From Clostridia bacterium DTU080 (lineage in GTDB: Bacteria > Bacillota > Limnochordia > DTU080), in contig LFTP01000087.1 of the NCBI GenBank assembly GCA_001513395.1, positions 1 through 15,247 on the forward strand: a DNA stretch of 15,247 nucleotides, in the 5' to 3' direction. The position numbers and the translations under genes were made by a program. The notes beneath the pieces are model-generated. The model ran no database searches and had not been told where the DNA came from. It saw nothing but the letters and a program-made list of their open reading frames with translations. Positions 7,560 through 15,198 of this stretch are shown in pieces. The first letter of the stretch is position 1; every line of letters starts with the position of its first letter.

Positions 7560-7604
7560 GGAGTAGGGTGACGCGCCTTAATCAGAGGCGCGTCAGCCTA
7601 CTCC
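7560..7604. terminator. Strong hairpin between convergent genes
   Basis: Arms 7560-7578 and 7586-7604 pair over 19 positions with a single G-G mismatch around the loop TAATCAG. It sits between the 3' ends of the oxidoreductase (7499) and the GH123-like gene (7689), so it could terminate both, although neither strand has a T-run after the stem. Its TGACGC/GCGTCAG core is shared with the hairpin at 5047-5083. Confidence 0.6.
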
Positions 7605-7688
7605 CACCTCTGTTTGTACGTCTAGCCGGAACTAGGGTTTCCCCGTTGCTTATGTTGTTAGTCTCACGACCACCGACGTCTGCTCATG

Positions 7689-9434
7689 CTATTTCTGAGC
7701 ACCTGCAGATTCCCTCAGAATGGCCAAAATATGATCTGCCACTTGCCGCCGAAGGCTCTGCAACGAGCCCAGAGGATGTTCGGCGTTCATCGCGCGGACA
7801 ATGGCCCCCTGAGTACCCCTTCTGCCCGCTAAAGGCTTTTCCGGCCACCAGGAAGTCTTGAGCTCCTCGAGATATCGACGGGCGGCTGCGATGGCCGAAG
7901 GAGCCGTATCCGTGTGTTCCTCCATCAGATGCTCCAACGTGGCCAGATAGCGCAAATCGTCGCCTCCTTCACGATAGGCTTCCCAATGCCGTGTGGACAA
8001 CAAGCTTCCGTCCCTGGGATCAATAAAGGCCATACCCATCGATCCACGGATACCATCCGCATCGTCAAACAGATCGCCCTCAGGCTCGGAATAGGCCCAA
8101 ATAGCATGCAACTCGAACGGGGAAAGCCAAAGGTATATGCCGTTGATGATGCGCATCCAGCGGGGATCCATCTCTACTTCCTCAGCGTTGTAGTACAGCC
8201 AGAGACGATCCGGTTCCTGGTTCACATACCCGGCAAGATCATCAAAGGTTCGGCCCCTTGCCAGCCAGGCGTCAGCAGCTGCTCCGTGGTAGTTACGTAT
8301 GTCAACTAGCGGATCGGCCCACTCCATCAAAGTCACATCTTCATGCGGATAAAACGTGATATAAAACCGCAATCCCTCTACGTCTGCCGCCGGACGGGTC
8401 AACAACTCATACCGCTCGCGTACTTCGGTCTTGAAGATCTCATCAAGCTGTTGAAGAGCGATCTCCACGCCTAGCTCTTCCTCAAGAGCCATGATTGCCT
8501 CTCCAAGATCCACCAGTATGCTCCTGTACAGTTCCGACCGAGTCGGTTGCGGCACGCCCTCCAACTGCGCCCACAGGCCCGTAAAGCCGCTGTTCACCAC
8601 ATAAGGCCCTTCAAAGCCGTACTGACGCATCTCCTCAATCACGGTGCGCACCTCGGACAGGTTGGGAACAAAACGGAACACCCCATCGATGCGCCGCACC
8701 TGGTATGTTATACTCGGCCGCACGATGGCATGGCGCAGTCCGTGATTGCGCATGTCGAGAAAATCGCGGTGCCTTTGCTCCGCAGTACGTGCCTTATAGT
8801 TCCTATAATAGATGCTAAGCCGCTTTTCGCTGTCGTGAAGAGCAAAAGGCAATACCTCCACTCGGACTGGCAGAGACATTTCATCATGACCGATTGCGCT
8901 TACACGTACATATCCGACGTACTGCCCGGGCGCGGCTTCTTCTGGAACTCTCAGGGTCAGCCAAATCTGTTTCATCTGACCTTGGCCCAAATCGAAAGGC
9001 CGGTACGTCTCAAGGAAGAATGGATCCGGAACCAAGTTCTCCGGGGCCGGAGGCGCGGAATAGCGCCAACGACGGGCCATCCATCGAACGCAACGCAATT
9101 CGATGTTTTCGCTCTTGATAACATGATCTGATGAACACAAATCCGACACGCGCACCTGAACGGTACTCAGATCCTGTTGAGCGTAAATCACAAAACTCAG
9201 CGGTTCATACTCCCCTGGGGTGACAAACGTGAACAGCTCAGTAGCTGCCGATTGCGGCAAATGATCGGGGCTTACGTTCTCCAAGTAATCGATGGCTACC
9301 AGCGTATACGGCCGCTCCGGAAGGACGAAGTTGTAAGACTCAAGATGCCGATCTTCTTTCCCCATTGCGGGTAGCGAAACAAGAAGAACTGCCAATAAGC
9401 CAGCGACAACAGCGCACTGCCACGATCCGAACAT
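7689..9434 (-). CDS. Secreted GH123-like (DUF4091) glycoside hydrolase
   Basis: A 581-residue protein with a signal peptide (hydrophobic VVAGLLAVLLVSLP, likely cut after AMG; no lipobox Cys). Residues about 45-200 form a beta-rich N-terminal domain (FVTPGEYEPLSFVIYA), and 205-505 a TIM-barrel of the DUF4091/GH123 type, ending in the family phrase STRHWEAYREGGDDLRYLA. A D-E pair at about 331-332 (LQQLDEIF) lies where GH123 enzymes have the substrate-assisted catalytic pair. GH123 members are beta-N-acetylgalactosaminidases, so an exported enzyme acting on N-acetylhexosaminides is likely; the exact linkage is open. The upstream GTG at 9437 extends the frame by one codon, but AAGGAG is seven bases before the ATG at 9434, the better start. 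It follows the GH20 gene on the same strand across a 313-base gap with its own hairpins, so it is probably transcribed separately. Confidence 0.8.
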   Translation of the reverse strand: MFGSWQCAVVAGLLAVLLVSLPAMGKEDRHLESYNFVLPERPYTLVAIDYLENVSPDHLPQSAATELFTFVTPGEYEPLSFVIYAQQDLSTVQVRVSDLCSSDHVIKSENIELRCVRWMARRWRYSAPPAPENLVPDPFFLETYRPFDLGQGQMKQIWLTLRVPEEAAPGQYVGYVRVSAIGHDEMSLPVRVEVLPFALHDSEKRLSIYYRNYKARTAEQRHRDFLDMRNHGLRHAIVRPSITYQVRRIDGVFRFVPNLSEVRTVIEEMRQYGFEGPYVVNSGFTGLWAQLEGVPQPTRSELYRSILVDLGEAIMALEEELGVEIALQQLDEIFKTEVRERYELLTRPAADVEGLRFYITFYPHEDVTLMEWADPLVDIRNYHGAAADAWLARGRTFDDLAGYVNQEPDRLWLYYNAEEVEMDPRWMRIINGIYLWLSPFELHAIWAYSEPEGDLFDDADGIRGSMGMAFIDPRDGSLLSTRHWEAYREGGDDLRYLATLEHLMEEHTDTAPSAIAAARRYLEELKTSWWPEKPLAGRRGTQGAIVRAMNAEHPLGSLQSLRRQVADHILAILRESAGAQK

Positions 9435-9494
9435 CACGACACTCCTTCTTGCAAGGTTTCACACTCTCGCGGTGATCCCGAACACATCCAACAA

Positions 9495-9604
9495 CCGGTT
9501 TTTCTAGACCGGATACCTGTCTCCGCGCAACGTAATCCACGTGAAATGAACCGGGCACCCGGTTGCAGATGCTTCATCCGGCAAGTGCAACCGAGGGATT
9601 GCCG
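9495..9604 (-). promoter_or_regulatory. Leader of the GH123 gene with interlocking inverted repeats
   Basis: Four perfect short inverted repeats occupy the 5' region: 9495-9499/9508-9512 (CCGGT), 9549-9554/9559-9564 (AACCGG), 9561-9567/9586-9592 (GGTTGCA) and 9579-9584/9599-9604 (CGGCAA). The last three overlap or interleave, so not all can form as simple stems at once; one pair has pseudoknot order. This could be an RNA regulatory leader or operators for a repressor. I do not recognise a known riboswitch class and found no clear promoter. Confidence 0.35.
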
Positions 9605-9671
9605 TGCCAACCTATTCTGCTCTAGCCTGAAGAGAGGTCTGTGGCCCTCCTGACCAGGTGCAATGCGCAAG

Positions 9672-9718
9672 AGATGATCACAGGCGGCCCGCCAGGATGA
9701 GGCCGCCTGTGATCATTT
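9672..9718 (-). terminator. Hairpin terminator after the GH20 gene
   Basis: Arms 9674-9689 (ATGATCACAGGCGGCC) and 9701-9716 are a perfect 16-base inverted repeat with an 11-base loop, extendable by two weaker pairs. It lies 30 bases after the GH20 stop on the minus strand, followed by CTCTTGCG rather than a T-run. Position and strength suggest termination or 3'-end protection of the GH20 message. Confidence 0.6.
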
Positions 9719-9747
9719 GCCTTGCACCCTCTTTGACCCTTATGATC

Positions 9748-12258
9748 CTAGGATGTCCGAATACCCGAAATGCCGAGAAGAAGGATGTCGGCGTCAGCTT
9801 CCTCGCTGCCGAAGCAGACAATGCTGGCTATCTCCCGCTCCGGGTAGGGATTGACCCACTCAAATCCAAGAGCCGTGACGTCTCGTCCATCCTCAGACTT
9901 GGCCTGCATCAGAGGATCGCCCCAGTAAGTCGCAATGTAACCCTGATGGCGATAATACTGTTGAGGCAGCGGAGCGCCATATCTCCTGGTGTATACGCAT
10001 ATATTGCCCGCATATTCGACGGGGACACTCACCTGTGACCCGTCCGCATAGCGCACGACATACCGACCAACTTCGACAAGCGGTTTCCAGGCAATACGCG
10101 GCGCGTTATTCGCGGTTGCATGCAAGAACACGAGCTTTTGGAAGTGCCCGGATACAGGAATCTCTATCGGTGCTGAGGACAACCTCTGGGCCCCGGTGAA
10201 ATCAAAAGCGCAATGACCCAGGGTTTGCGCGGAGCGTCTCAAGGCCTCCGCCACTGCAACAGGCAATCTCGGGTTGGGAGCAACCGGCAACGCGATCGCC
10301 TCTGAGCTTACCGGATGACCGACGGGTTTAGCTATACCCCGGAGCTCATCCCGCAGACGAGGCATCCGTTTGGCAATCCACGCCGTGTACACTTCCCGAG
10401 CCCGTAAATCATAGGTCTCTGACCAGAGCATCTCGGCTGAGTACATCGCATCGAAGATCTTGCCTTTTTTGGCCAATGTGTACTCATCAAAGCGACACCA
10501 GGTAGAAACCTCGCCCCCGATCATGCCCTCTTTGACGATGCGTTGCTCAAAACGCGGATAGTGGCTGGAGTACATGTTCCCCATGATGACCTTGTAGCCG
10601 TAGGGCAAGATGTGGTCTTCCATGTCGAGATCAAAATGGAAGTACCAGATGAAATCCAACATGACGATGTCGCGCGGCAGCCGCTCGATAGCCTTTTGGG
10701 TCTTATACCGACGCTCCGTAGGCTGCAGCATGTCGCACCAGATCATCATTTTCAGGCCCTTTTTCGCCAGATACTCGTACATACGCGTCACGTGAAGCGT
10801 GTACAAATCGGCATGGTCTTTGTCGCGACAGCGAGGGCAAAGGCCTATCTGATAGATCTCATCATGTCCCATGTGGACATATCGCTCCGGACGGACGACC
10901 TCCACAATCTCGTCGATGATGTCGTAAATCAGCTCGTAGCTCTTTTCATGCAGCGGACAGTACGAGTGATGATAATACGTACTGGGTGGTTGGTCAGCGC
11001 TGCGTGTGTCGAGTTTCTCGTCTGCTTCGCCTTCTGCCACCTCGGCTATGTCCGGATGAGCATAGGTGATGTACTGCACATGTCCGAAAGACTGGACCTC
11101 AGGGATGACCTCGAACCCGAACGCCTTGATGTAGTCCACAAATTCACGCACTTCTTCTTTTTCCAACAGACCCCCGCCTGCAACCATCTCACCGTGCGGG
11201 AAGGGAGGCTGCTTACCCGCCTTTGCCCCCTCATTGCCGCGCACCCACGCCTCACTGATCTCAGGATGGCGATCAAAACGCATGCCGCCGGCAAATTCGA
11301 TGAATACAGTGTTATAGCGCAACGGCAGCAATACATAGCGGATAAAGCGGCGTGCGAAATCCAACTCCTCACGAGGCGGAAGACCGAAGTGAAAACCGCG
11401 CACGGGTACCCGCGGTGCATCGTTGATCTCGCAGTAGGGCAACGCGCCGTCACTGATCAACTGGATAAGAGTCTCCGCGGCGTACAATAGACTCAGTCTA
11501 CGTGATGCCAACAGCTCAATGCCGTCAGAGTGCACGCACACCTTGTACCCTTCGGAATCGATGCTGTCATCTATCGCAATGGAGACGCTTCCTTCTGAAG
11601 AGGTGGAAGTGATCGGCAGATCGATACCCAAACGCTCAATAAAACGTTCCCGCAGATGCGCCGCTGCAAACTCGGTATCCGGCGATGACCCGAGCGCTGC
11701 GATAGATCTCAGTGCCGACAGGGAATACTGTCCGACACCGTATTCCACTTCAGCAGGGGTCGGATAAATCCTGGTCTCATCGGACTCCGCACCGATGAGC
11801 GCCAGTTGGCTGATCACAATGTCTTTGAGATCGGCCTGGAAACGGACGATGAATTCTTTAGCCCGAACGCCGATAGAGATCGTGAGCTCTCCGCTCACCA
11901 ATCCTCCGGTCTGCGCATCAAAACGCCCCACGCAGGCAGCTTCCGCATCGACGACGGAATAGACTTCTACGGATTGGACTGCGGAACGTTCCGCAAGCTC
12001 TATGCAGACAGCGCCGAGAAAGACATCCTTGTCGAATCTGAAGCGGACGTCAACGCCGGTGTCCATGACCGAGTTCCATCTCCAGCCGACAGAAGACCCT
12101 CCGCATAGACTGCCCTTTCCAAAAGCTATTTCCCCCGTGTCGCCGCCATTCGAATCAAACACCAGATCAGGCGGAAACGGAATCTGCGTTCCTCGCCCGA
12201 AAAACTGATAACTTCCCGCGAGAGCATCATTTTTGGCATTCAATTGACCTATATACAT
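9748..12258 (-). CDS. GH20 family beta-N-acetylhexosaminidase-like enzyme with N-terminal carbohydrate-binding-like domain
   Basis: An 836-residue protein. Residues 1-155 resemble a discoidin/NPCBM-like beta sandwich; about 163-280 is the GH20b-type domain (TRIYPTPAEVEY...LLYAAETLIQLI); about 284-640 is the GH20 barrel, beginning VPVRGFHF (R287) and holding the catalytic pair D466-E467 in YVHMGHDEIYQIG, with CPRC just after. Residues about 650-836 form an extra C-terminal beta domain I cannot place. GH20 enzymes remove terminal GlcNAc or GalNAc using the substrate acetamido group, D polarising it and E as acid/base. No signal peptide is visible, so it may act on imported oligosaccharides in the cytoplasm. 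The ATG at 12258 is the only start in frame (a stop lies ten codons upstream) and has no good ribosome site of its own; a short upstream ORF with a strong site overlaps it. The substrate is not proven and the family also holds less typical members. Confidence 0.88.
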   Translation of the reverse strand: MYIGQLNAKNDALAGSYQFFGRGTQIPFPPDLVFDSNGGDTGEIAFGKGSLCGGSSVGWRWNSVMDTGVDVRFRFDKDVFLGAVCIELAERSAVQSVEVYSVVDAEAACVGRFDAQTGGLVSGELTISIGVRAKEFIVRFQADLKDIVISQLALIGAESDETRIYPTPAEVEYGVGQYSLSALRSIAALGSSPDTEFAAAHLRERFIERLGIDLPITSTSSEGSVSIAIDDSIDSEGYKVCVHSDGIELLASRRLSLLYAAETLIQLISDGALPYCEINDAPRVPVRGFHFGLPPREELDFARRFIRYVLLPLRYNTVFIEFAGGMRFDRHPEISEAWVRGNEGAKAGKQPPFPHGEMVAGGGLLEKEEVREFVDYIKAFGFEVIPEVQSFGHVQYITYAHPDIAEVAEGEADEKLDTRSADQPPSTYYHHSYCPLHEKSYELIYDIIDEIVEVVRPERYVHMGHDEIYQIGLCPRCRDKDHADLYTLHVTRMYEYLAKKGLKMMIWCDMLQPTERRYKTQKAIERLPRDIVMLDFIWYFHFDLDMEDHILPYGYKVIMGNMYSSHYPRFEQRIVKEGMIGGEVSTWCRFDEYTLAKKGKIFDAMYSAEMLWSETYDLRAREVYTAWIAKRMPRLRDELRGIAKPVGHPVSSEAIALPVAPNPRLPVAVAEALRRSAQTLGHCAFDFTGAQRLSSAPIEIPVSGHFQKLVFLHATANNAPRIAWKPLVEVGRYVVRYADGSQVSVPVEYAGNICVYTRRYGAPLPQQYYRHQGYIATYWGDPLMQAKSEDGRDVTALGFEWVNPYPEREIASIVCFGSEEADADILLLGISGIRTS

Positions 12259-12296
12259 GTCTCTGTGTCGGTCGATTTGACATCAGGCCAAACCAA
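12249..12296 (-). CDS. Possible 15-codon leader ORF overlapping the GH20 start
   Basis: TTG at 12296 begins a reading frame of 15 codons (MVWPDVKSTDTETCI) ending at TAG 12249-12251. The GH20 ATG (12258) lies inside its last codons in another frame. GAGGGAGG on the complement (12303-12310) is six bases before the TTG, an ideal spacing, whereas GH20 itself lacks a ribosome site. Translation of GH20 by coupling to this ORF would explain both facts. The alternative is that it is the old GH20 start put out of frame by an indel. Confidence 0.4.
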   Translation of the reverse strand: MVWPDVKSTDTETCI

Positions 12297-12302
12297 CCTT
12301 AT

Positions 12303-12310
12303 CCTCCCTC
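12303..12310 (-). promoter_or_regulatory. Strong ribosome binding site ahead of the GH20 leader ORF
   Basis: GAGGGAGG on the complement, six bases before a TTG and about 44 bases before the GH20 ATG. It is far too distant to serve the GH20 ATG directly. Confidence 0.5.
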
Positions 12311-12545
12311 GTTTTCTAGTGATGTTGTTCTCCGGTCCATGTTCGCATCATCATGGATTTGGCGACACCGCCAAACAATCCTGCGATCAACTGTGCCGCT
12401 GCGGCATCGGGTGATCTGCGGCAACACACTATCCAACATTCATTTGACGCTGTACGAAGGCTGAGCCGTCATACTCTACGGGCAAATAGGACCTGCCGCA
12501 ATCCAGACGCCAGACAGTTCTTGATAAAAACGCAGACTGCAACCG
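12311..12545. other. Gap upstream of the GH20 gene
   Basis: About 235 bases without a confident gene. It may hold the end of the degraded binding-domain relic in shifted frames and must contain the GH20 promoter, but I could not pick out a convincing -35/-10 pair. Confidence 0.4.
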
Positions 12546-12905
12546 CTAGTTGTAGGTGGCCTCGCACCCGATGTGGTTTCCCGCCAAGAAGCGGAGTTCA
12601 AACGCCCGGCCATGAAGGCACCGGACCCAACAGGGCGCGAGATGATCCGACAGAACGGAGCCCCCGTCCGTACGACCATCGATGAGGTATCTGGAGTGAT
12701 ACGCAACATCCTGGCGCGCTGAACGCGCTACGCTTATCCAGTTAAACGCTTTGTACCCGGCTATGGCGAAGCGCCCAGACGAGACTCGTCCTCCGAGTCC
12801 TAAGATTTCCGCCGCATATCCTCCGCACCGGTGTCGTGAAGCCTCGCTTGTCGCAATGACAGGCCAGGCCACGACACTGTTCGAAGATGAGCGTCTCTGG
12901 ACAGA
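12546..12905 (-). pseudogene. Possible relic of a discoidin/F5-8-type carbohydrate-binding domain protein
   Basis: The minus-strand frame is open from the region after the binding-protein stop to TAG at 12546 (a GTG lies at 12872). Part of it, YHSRYLIDGRTDGG followed about 11 residues later by WVR and then AFELRF, resembles the Y-x-A-x-x-(L/I)-I-D-G...W...ELxF pattern of F5/8-type C domains. Beyond the stop, another frame continues with LRFYQELSGVWIAAG, compatible with a frameshifted continuation. There is no ribosome site or clear start. The match rests on my reading of a short pattern and could be chance. It would fit a decayed secreted glycan-binding protein next to a decayed transporter gene. 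Confidence 0.28.
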
Positions 12906-12934
12906 GACGTGGCGAAAGGGCTATTGTGCCCTTT
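12892..12934 (-). terminator. Two small hairpins at the end of the sugar-binding-protein gene
   Basis: AAAGGGC/GCCCTTT (12915-12921 and 12928-12934, six-base loop) overlaps the stop codon, and CGTCTCTG/CAGAGACG (12892-12899 and 12902-12909, two-base loop) follows. Both are perfect. There is no T-run, but the position at the 3' end suggests a terminator or processed 3' end. Confidence 0.45.
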
Positions 12935-14178
12935 GTGTCCACACCTGATCCAGATACTCTTGGTACCGCCTGTTGATGCGGTTGATGGCTTCATGCAAAT
13001 CAATCCGGCCCCACAGAGCCCGAAGGAAGGTTTCCCTTTCGGCTTGCATGATCCCGGTCAGTCCCATGGGAGCACTTAGGTTGTAGTGGTTCAGCACTCG
13101 ATACCAATCCGTCATATACGGTGCCGCTTTGACAAGCTCCGCGGCCACGTCATGCCTGCTCGGAAGAGTGTTGGTATAAGTATGGTAGGCCACGGTATTC
13201 TCGGGTTCAAAGAGCCACTTGATCAGTTCCCAGGCCACTGCAGGATCACGATTGGGATTTTGCACAATACCTATGTGTTTGAAATACGCCGGAGCCATTG
13301 GTTCTGAATCACGAAACCGTCTGGGGGCAAAGGCCCCTATCTCAATATCCGCTCCGCGTCGCTTGGCCTCGACACTCATGGAGGGGCCCCAAAATGACAT
13401 AGCCGTAACGCCGTCAACTATACGCATCGGGAAGCCGCCCGGAGGAGTTGGTGACCCCGCCGGCTTGCGCTATCTGATATGCCGCTTGATAGAGGCGGCT
13501 CATGAACTCGAATGTCTCCATAGCCCGCTCGATGTTTAACTGAGCTATGCGATAATCCGAGGAAATCCCGACCTCATCGTTAAGCCGGAGGAAGGTCGCC
13601 ACGATCTCAGGGTGCCACCACTGAGTATCAAATCCCTGCCTGATCAAACGACCACTCATTTTCAGAGACAGCTTTTCAACAGCTCTCCAGTTCCTCCCAT
13701 CCCCGAGGCGGAGTCTCGGGGTCCAGTCCGGCAGCGCTGAACGCTCCCTTGATGTAGCCTATGCCAAAGGGCGAGATCTCGATCGGAAGTATATGTAGGG
13801 GATAAGGCAAGCAGCTTGCTGTCGAAAGCGTGGGAAGAAGGACTGACGCCCATCCCAACGGTTGAAATAAGGAGTCAATTCGACTAAGAGATTGGCACGC
13901 AAAAGAGTCTCCATGTTGAGGTTCCAAGTCACTAAGACATCGGGCCCCTGGCCGACCATTATCCGGGCCAGATCATCCTGGGTCATCTGAACGTTTTTAT
14001 GTATCACGCGCACTCCGGTCTGTTTCTCAAACTTGGGCAGCAGCTGTTGATCTAATGTGGCGGTCACTTCGTTGCTGACCCGTGGTCCAAAACTCCACTT
14101 GATCCGGGAAACAGAGTGATGAGCACACTAGCAACATCAAGGTACATACAAGCATGGTAAAGACATGCGTCGAAACAT
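12921..14178 (-). pseudogene. ABC sugar-transporter solute-binding protein (family 1), broken by about five frameshifts
   Basis: Six successive pieces in different frames add up to a nearly full-length (about 410-residue) extracellular sugar-binding protein. In order: MFRRMSLP from the ATG at 14178 (AAGGG ribosome site); MLVCTLMLLVCSSLC, the hydrophobic core of a signal peptide, then QVEFW; FGPRVSN...LLPKFEKQTGVRV...ARIMVGQGPDVLVTW...LLVELTPYF; LPIEISPFGIGYIK...GLDPETPPRGWEEL; AVEKLSLK...TQWWHPEIVATF; then GFPMRIVDGVTAMSFWGPSM...AWELIKWLFEP...LPSRHDV to the stop. These are the usual landmarks of solute-binding family 1 in the right order. Breaks fall near 14155, 14085, 13800, 13684 and 13440. 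At 13684 removing a single base restores WEELEAVEKL. No large deletion is seen, so the decay looks recent. No permease genes are in the window. Confidence 0.9.
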
Positions 14179-14351
14179 CAGGATCCCTTCTGGTGATACT
14201 GTGCACAGGCAGATGCCACGGCATCTGAAAACGTCAACAAGCGGCTCTTGTCGGTGTAGAAAACCTTCACAGGACGGGGTTCATGGCTGTTTGCGACGGA
14301 ATGAATGGATAATGCAAGAGACGACCCAACATAATGACCACAATCCGGCAT
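14178..14351 (-). CDS. Hypothetical 57-residue ORF with stop overlapping the binding-protein start
   Basis: From ATG 14351 an open frame of 57 codons ends HQKGS and TGA; the last A of the TGA is the first base of the binding-protein ATG (TGATG overlap), the classic form of translational coupling. A GGAGG site exists upstream but is about 17 bases away, too far for the ATG. The other frame over the 5' half encodes a hydrophobic run (LWSLCWVVSCIIHSF), so this may itself be a frameshifted small membrane protein. I do not recognise the family. The stop-start overlap is the main reason to list it. Confidence 0.35.
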   Translation of the reverse strand: MPDCGHYVGSSLALSIHSVANSHEPRPVKVFYTDKSRLLTFSDAVASACAQYHQKGS

Positions 14352-14481
14352 CGACGTAAACTTCTAGCCCTCCTTTACTTGTATGAATACGTCAGACGTA
14401 GGCCTTTTTCGGTTCAGCCAGCAGACGAAACCCACAGACTTCTCTCTTGCTCAAGCCCTCCGCAGGGATAGCCGCAGAGCG
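14352..14481. other. Short spacer between the YIP1-like relic and the small ORF
   Basis: It holds an AAAGGAGGG ribosome-type site on the complement near 14370 but no start codon at the right distance, which suggests a lost or shifted start. I see nothing else. Confidence 0.4.
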
Positions 14482-15198
14482 TCAATAAAACTGCCTGGTC
14501 CGAGCCGCCTGGCGGGCAATGGCCGTAAGACGGCGGAAATCCGGTTCGCGGCGTGGGTCGATGCGTACCGCGTCACTGTCAACCTATGCGTCTTCAGTAC
14601 TCTGCAGGCGTCTTTTGATGACCGTGAGCAGAGAGCGATTTGGTAAGACTCCGCGCAGCACATAGCGGCTTCTTGTCGGATCGGCGGAAATCTCGAGTGC
14701 ACCAAGCCAGCGCTGTGCCTCATCACTGGATATAAGCACCTCATAGGCCACAGACTCCATGTATTGCTGTCGATCCATGGTTCCTAGCCATCCCAACACC
14801 CCGGTATGGCAGCAAGCCCACAAAGCATAAACCGGAATGGCGAATAAGACCATGAAGGGCCAAGCGATTATGCTATAAAAGAAGGCCGAATCGATAGCTC
14901 CCAGGCCGACCCAGATCACAAGACTGAAGAGCACTGGCATGGTCAGTTCGTCGACGTAGAAGCCAGCGAAAGAGTCCTCGTAGATACCGACATCAATGGT
15001 GTGCGGCCAGCGGATGCGGATGTTTTGTCGCAGTTGCCCGGCTACTGCCCCGAACACGGCGGCTATTAGTAACACACTTACTTTAACCGCTGACGCCCAT
15101 TCCGCAAACTCCCCAAAACGGCAAAGGACATAGGCGTATAAAATGGAGTTGCCCCGATTTGGTGGACAGTGAACAGATACTACGCCGAGAGCAGTTGA
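14482..15198 (-). pseudogene. YIP1-like multi-spanning membrane protein, probably decayed
   Basis: One minus-strand frame is open from 15198 to a TAG at 14584-14586, and past that codon it continues in the same frame for 33 plausible codons (VDSDAVRIDPRREPDF...) to TGA at 14482-14484. Hydrophobic segments are VSVLLIAAVFGAVAG, MPVLFSLVIWVGLGAIDSAF and IIAWPFMVLFAIPVYALWAC. The layout SILYAYVLCRFGEFAEW, then a helix, then paired helices recalls the YIP1 family, which I recall beside sugar ABC-transporter genes in Bacillota. The first start codon is a GTG at 15075 without a ribosome site, in the middle of coding-like text, so the true start is probably lost to a frameshift near 15200. Intact use from the GTG (14584-15075, 163 residues) cannot be excluded. 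Confidence 0.45.

Noticed and set aside
8547..9131. A 194-codon plus-strand open frame
   Set aside because: Antisense to the GH123-like gene, with no recognisable protein text.
9600..9630. A T-box-like string in the GH123 leader (minus strand AGGTTGGCACGGCA resembles AGGGTGGNACCGCG)
   Set aside because: About 11 of 14 positions agree, but there is no room for a T-box stem I between the GH20 terminator and this point, no clear terminator/antiterminator pair, and the downstream gene is not amino-acid related.
10543..11490. A 315-codon plus-strand open frame
   Set aside because: It lies entirely antisense to the GH20 barrel, which has clear family motifs; the plus-strand translation shows none and has no ribosome site.
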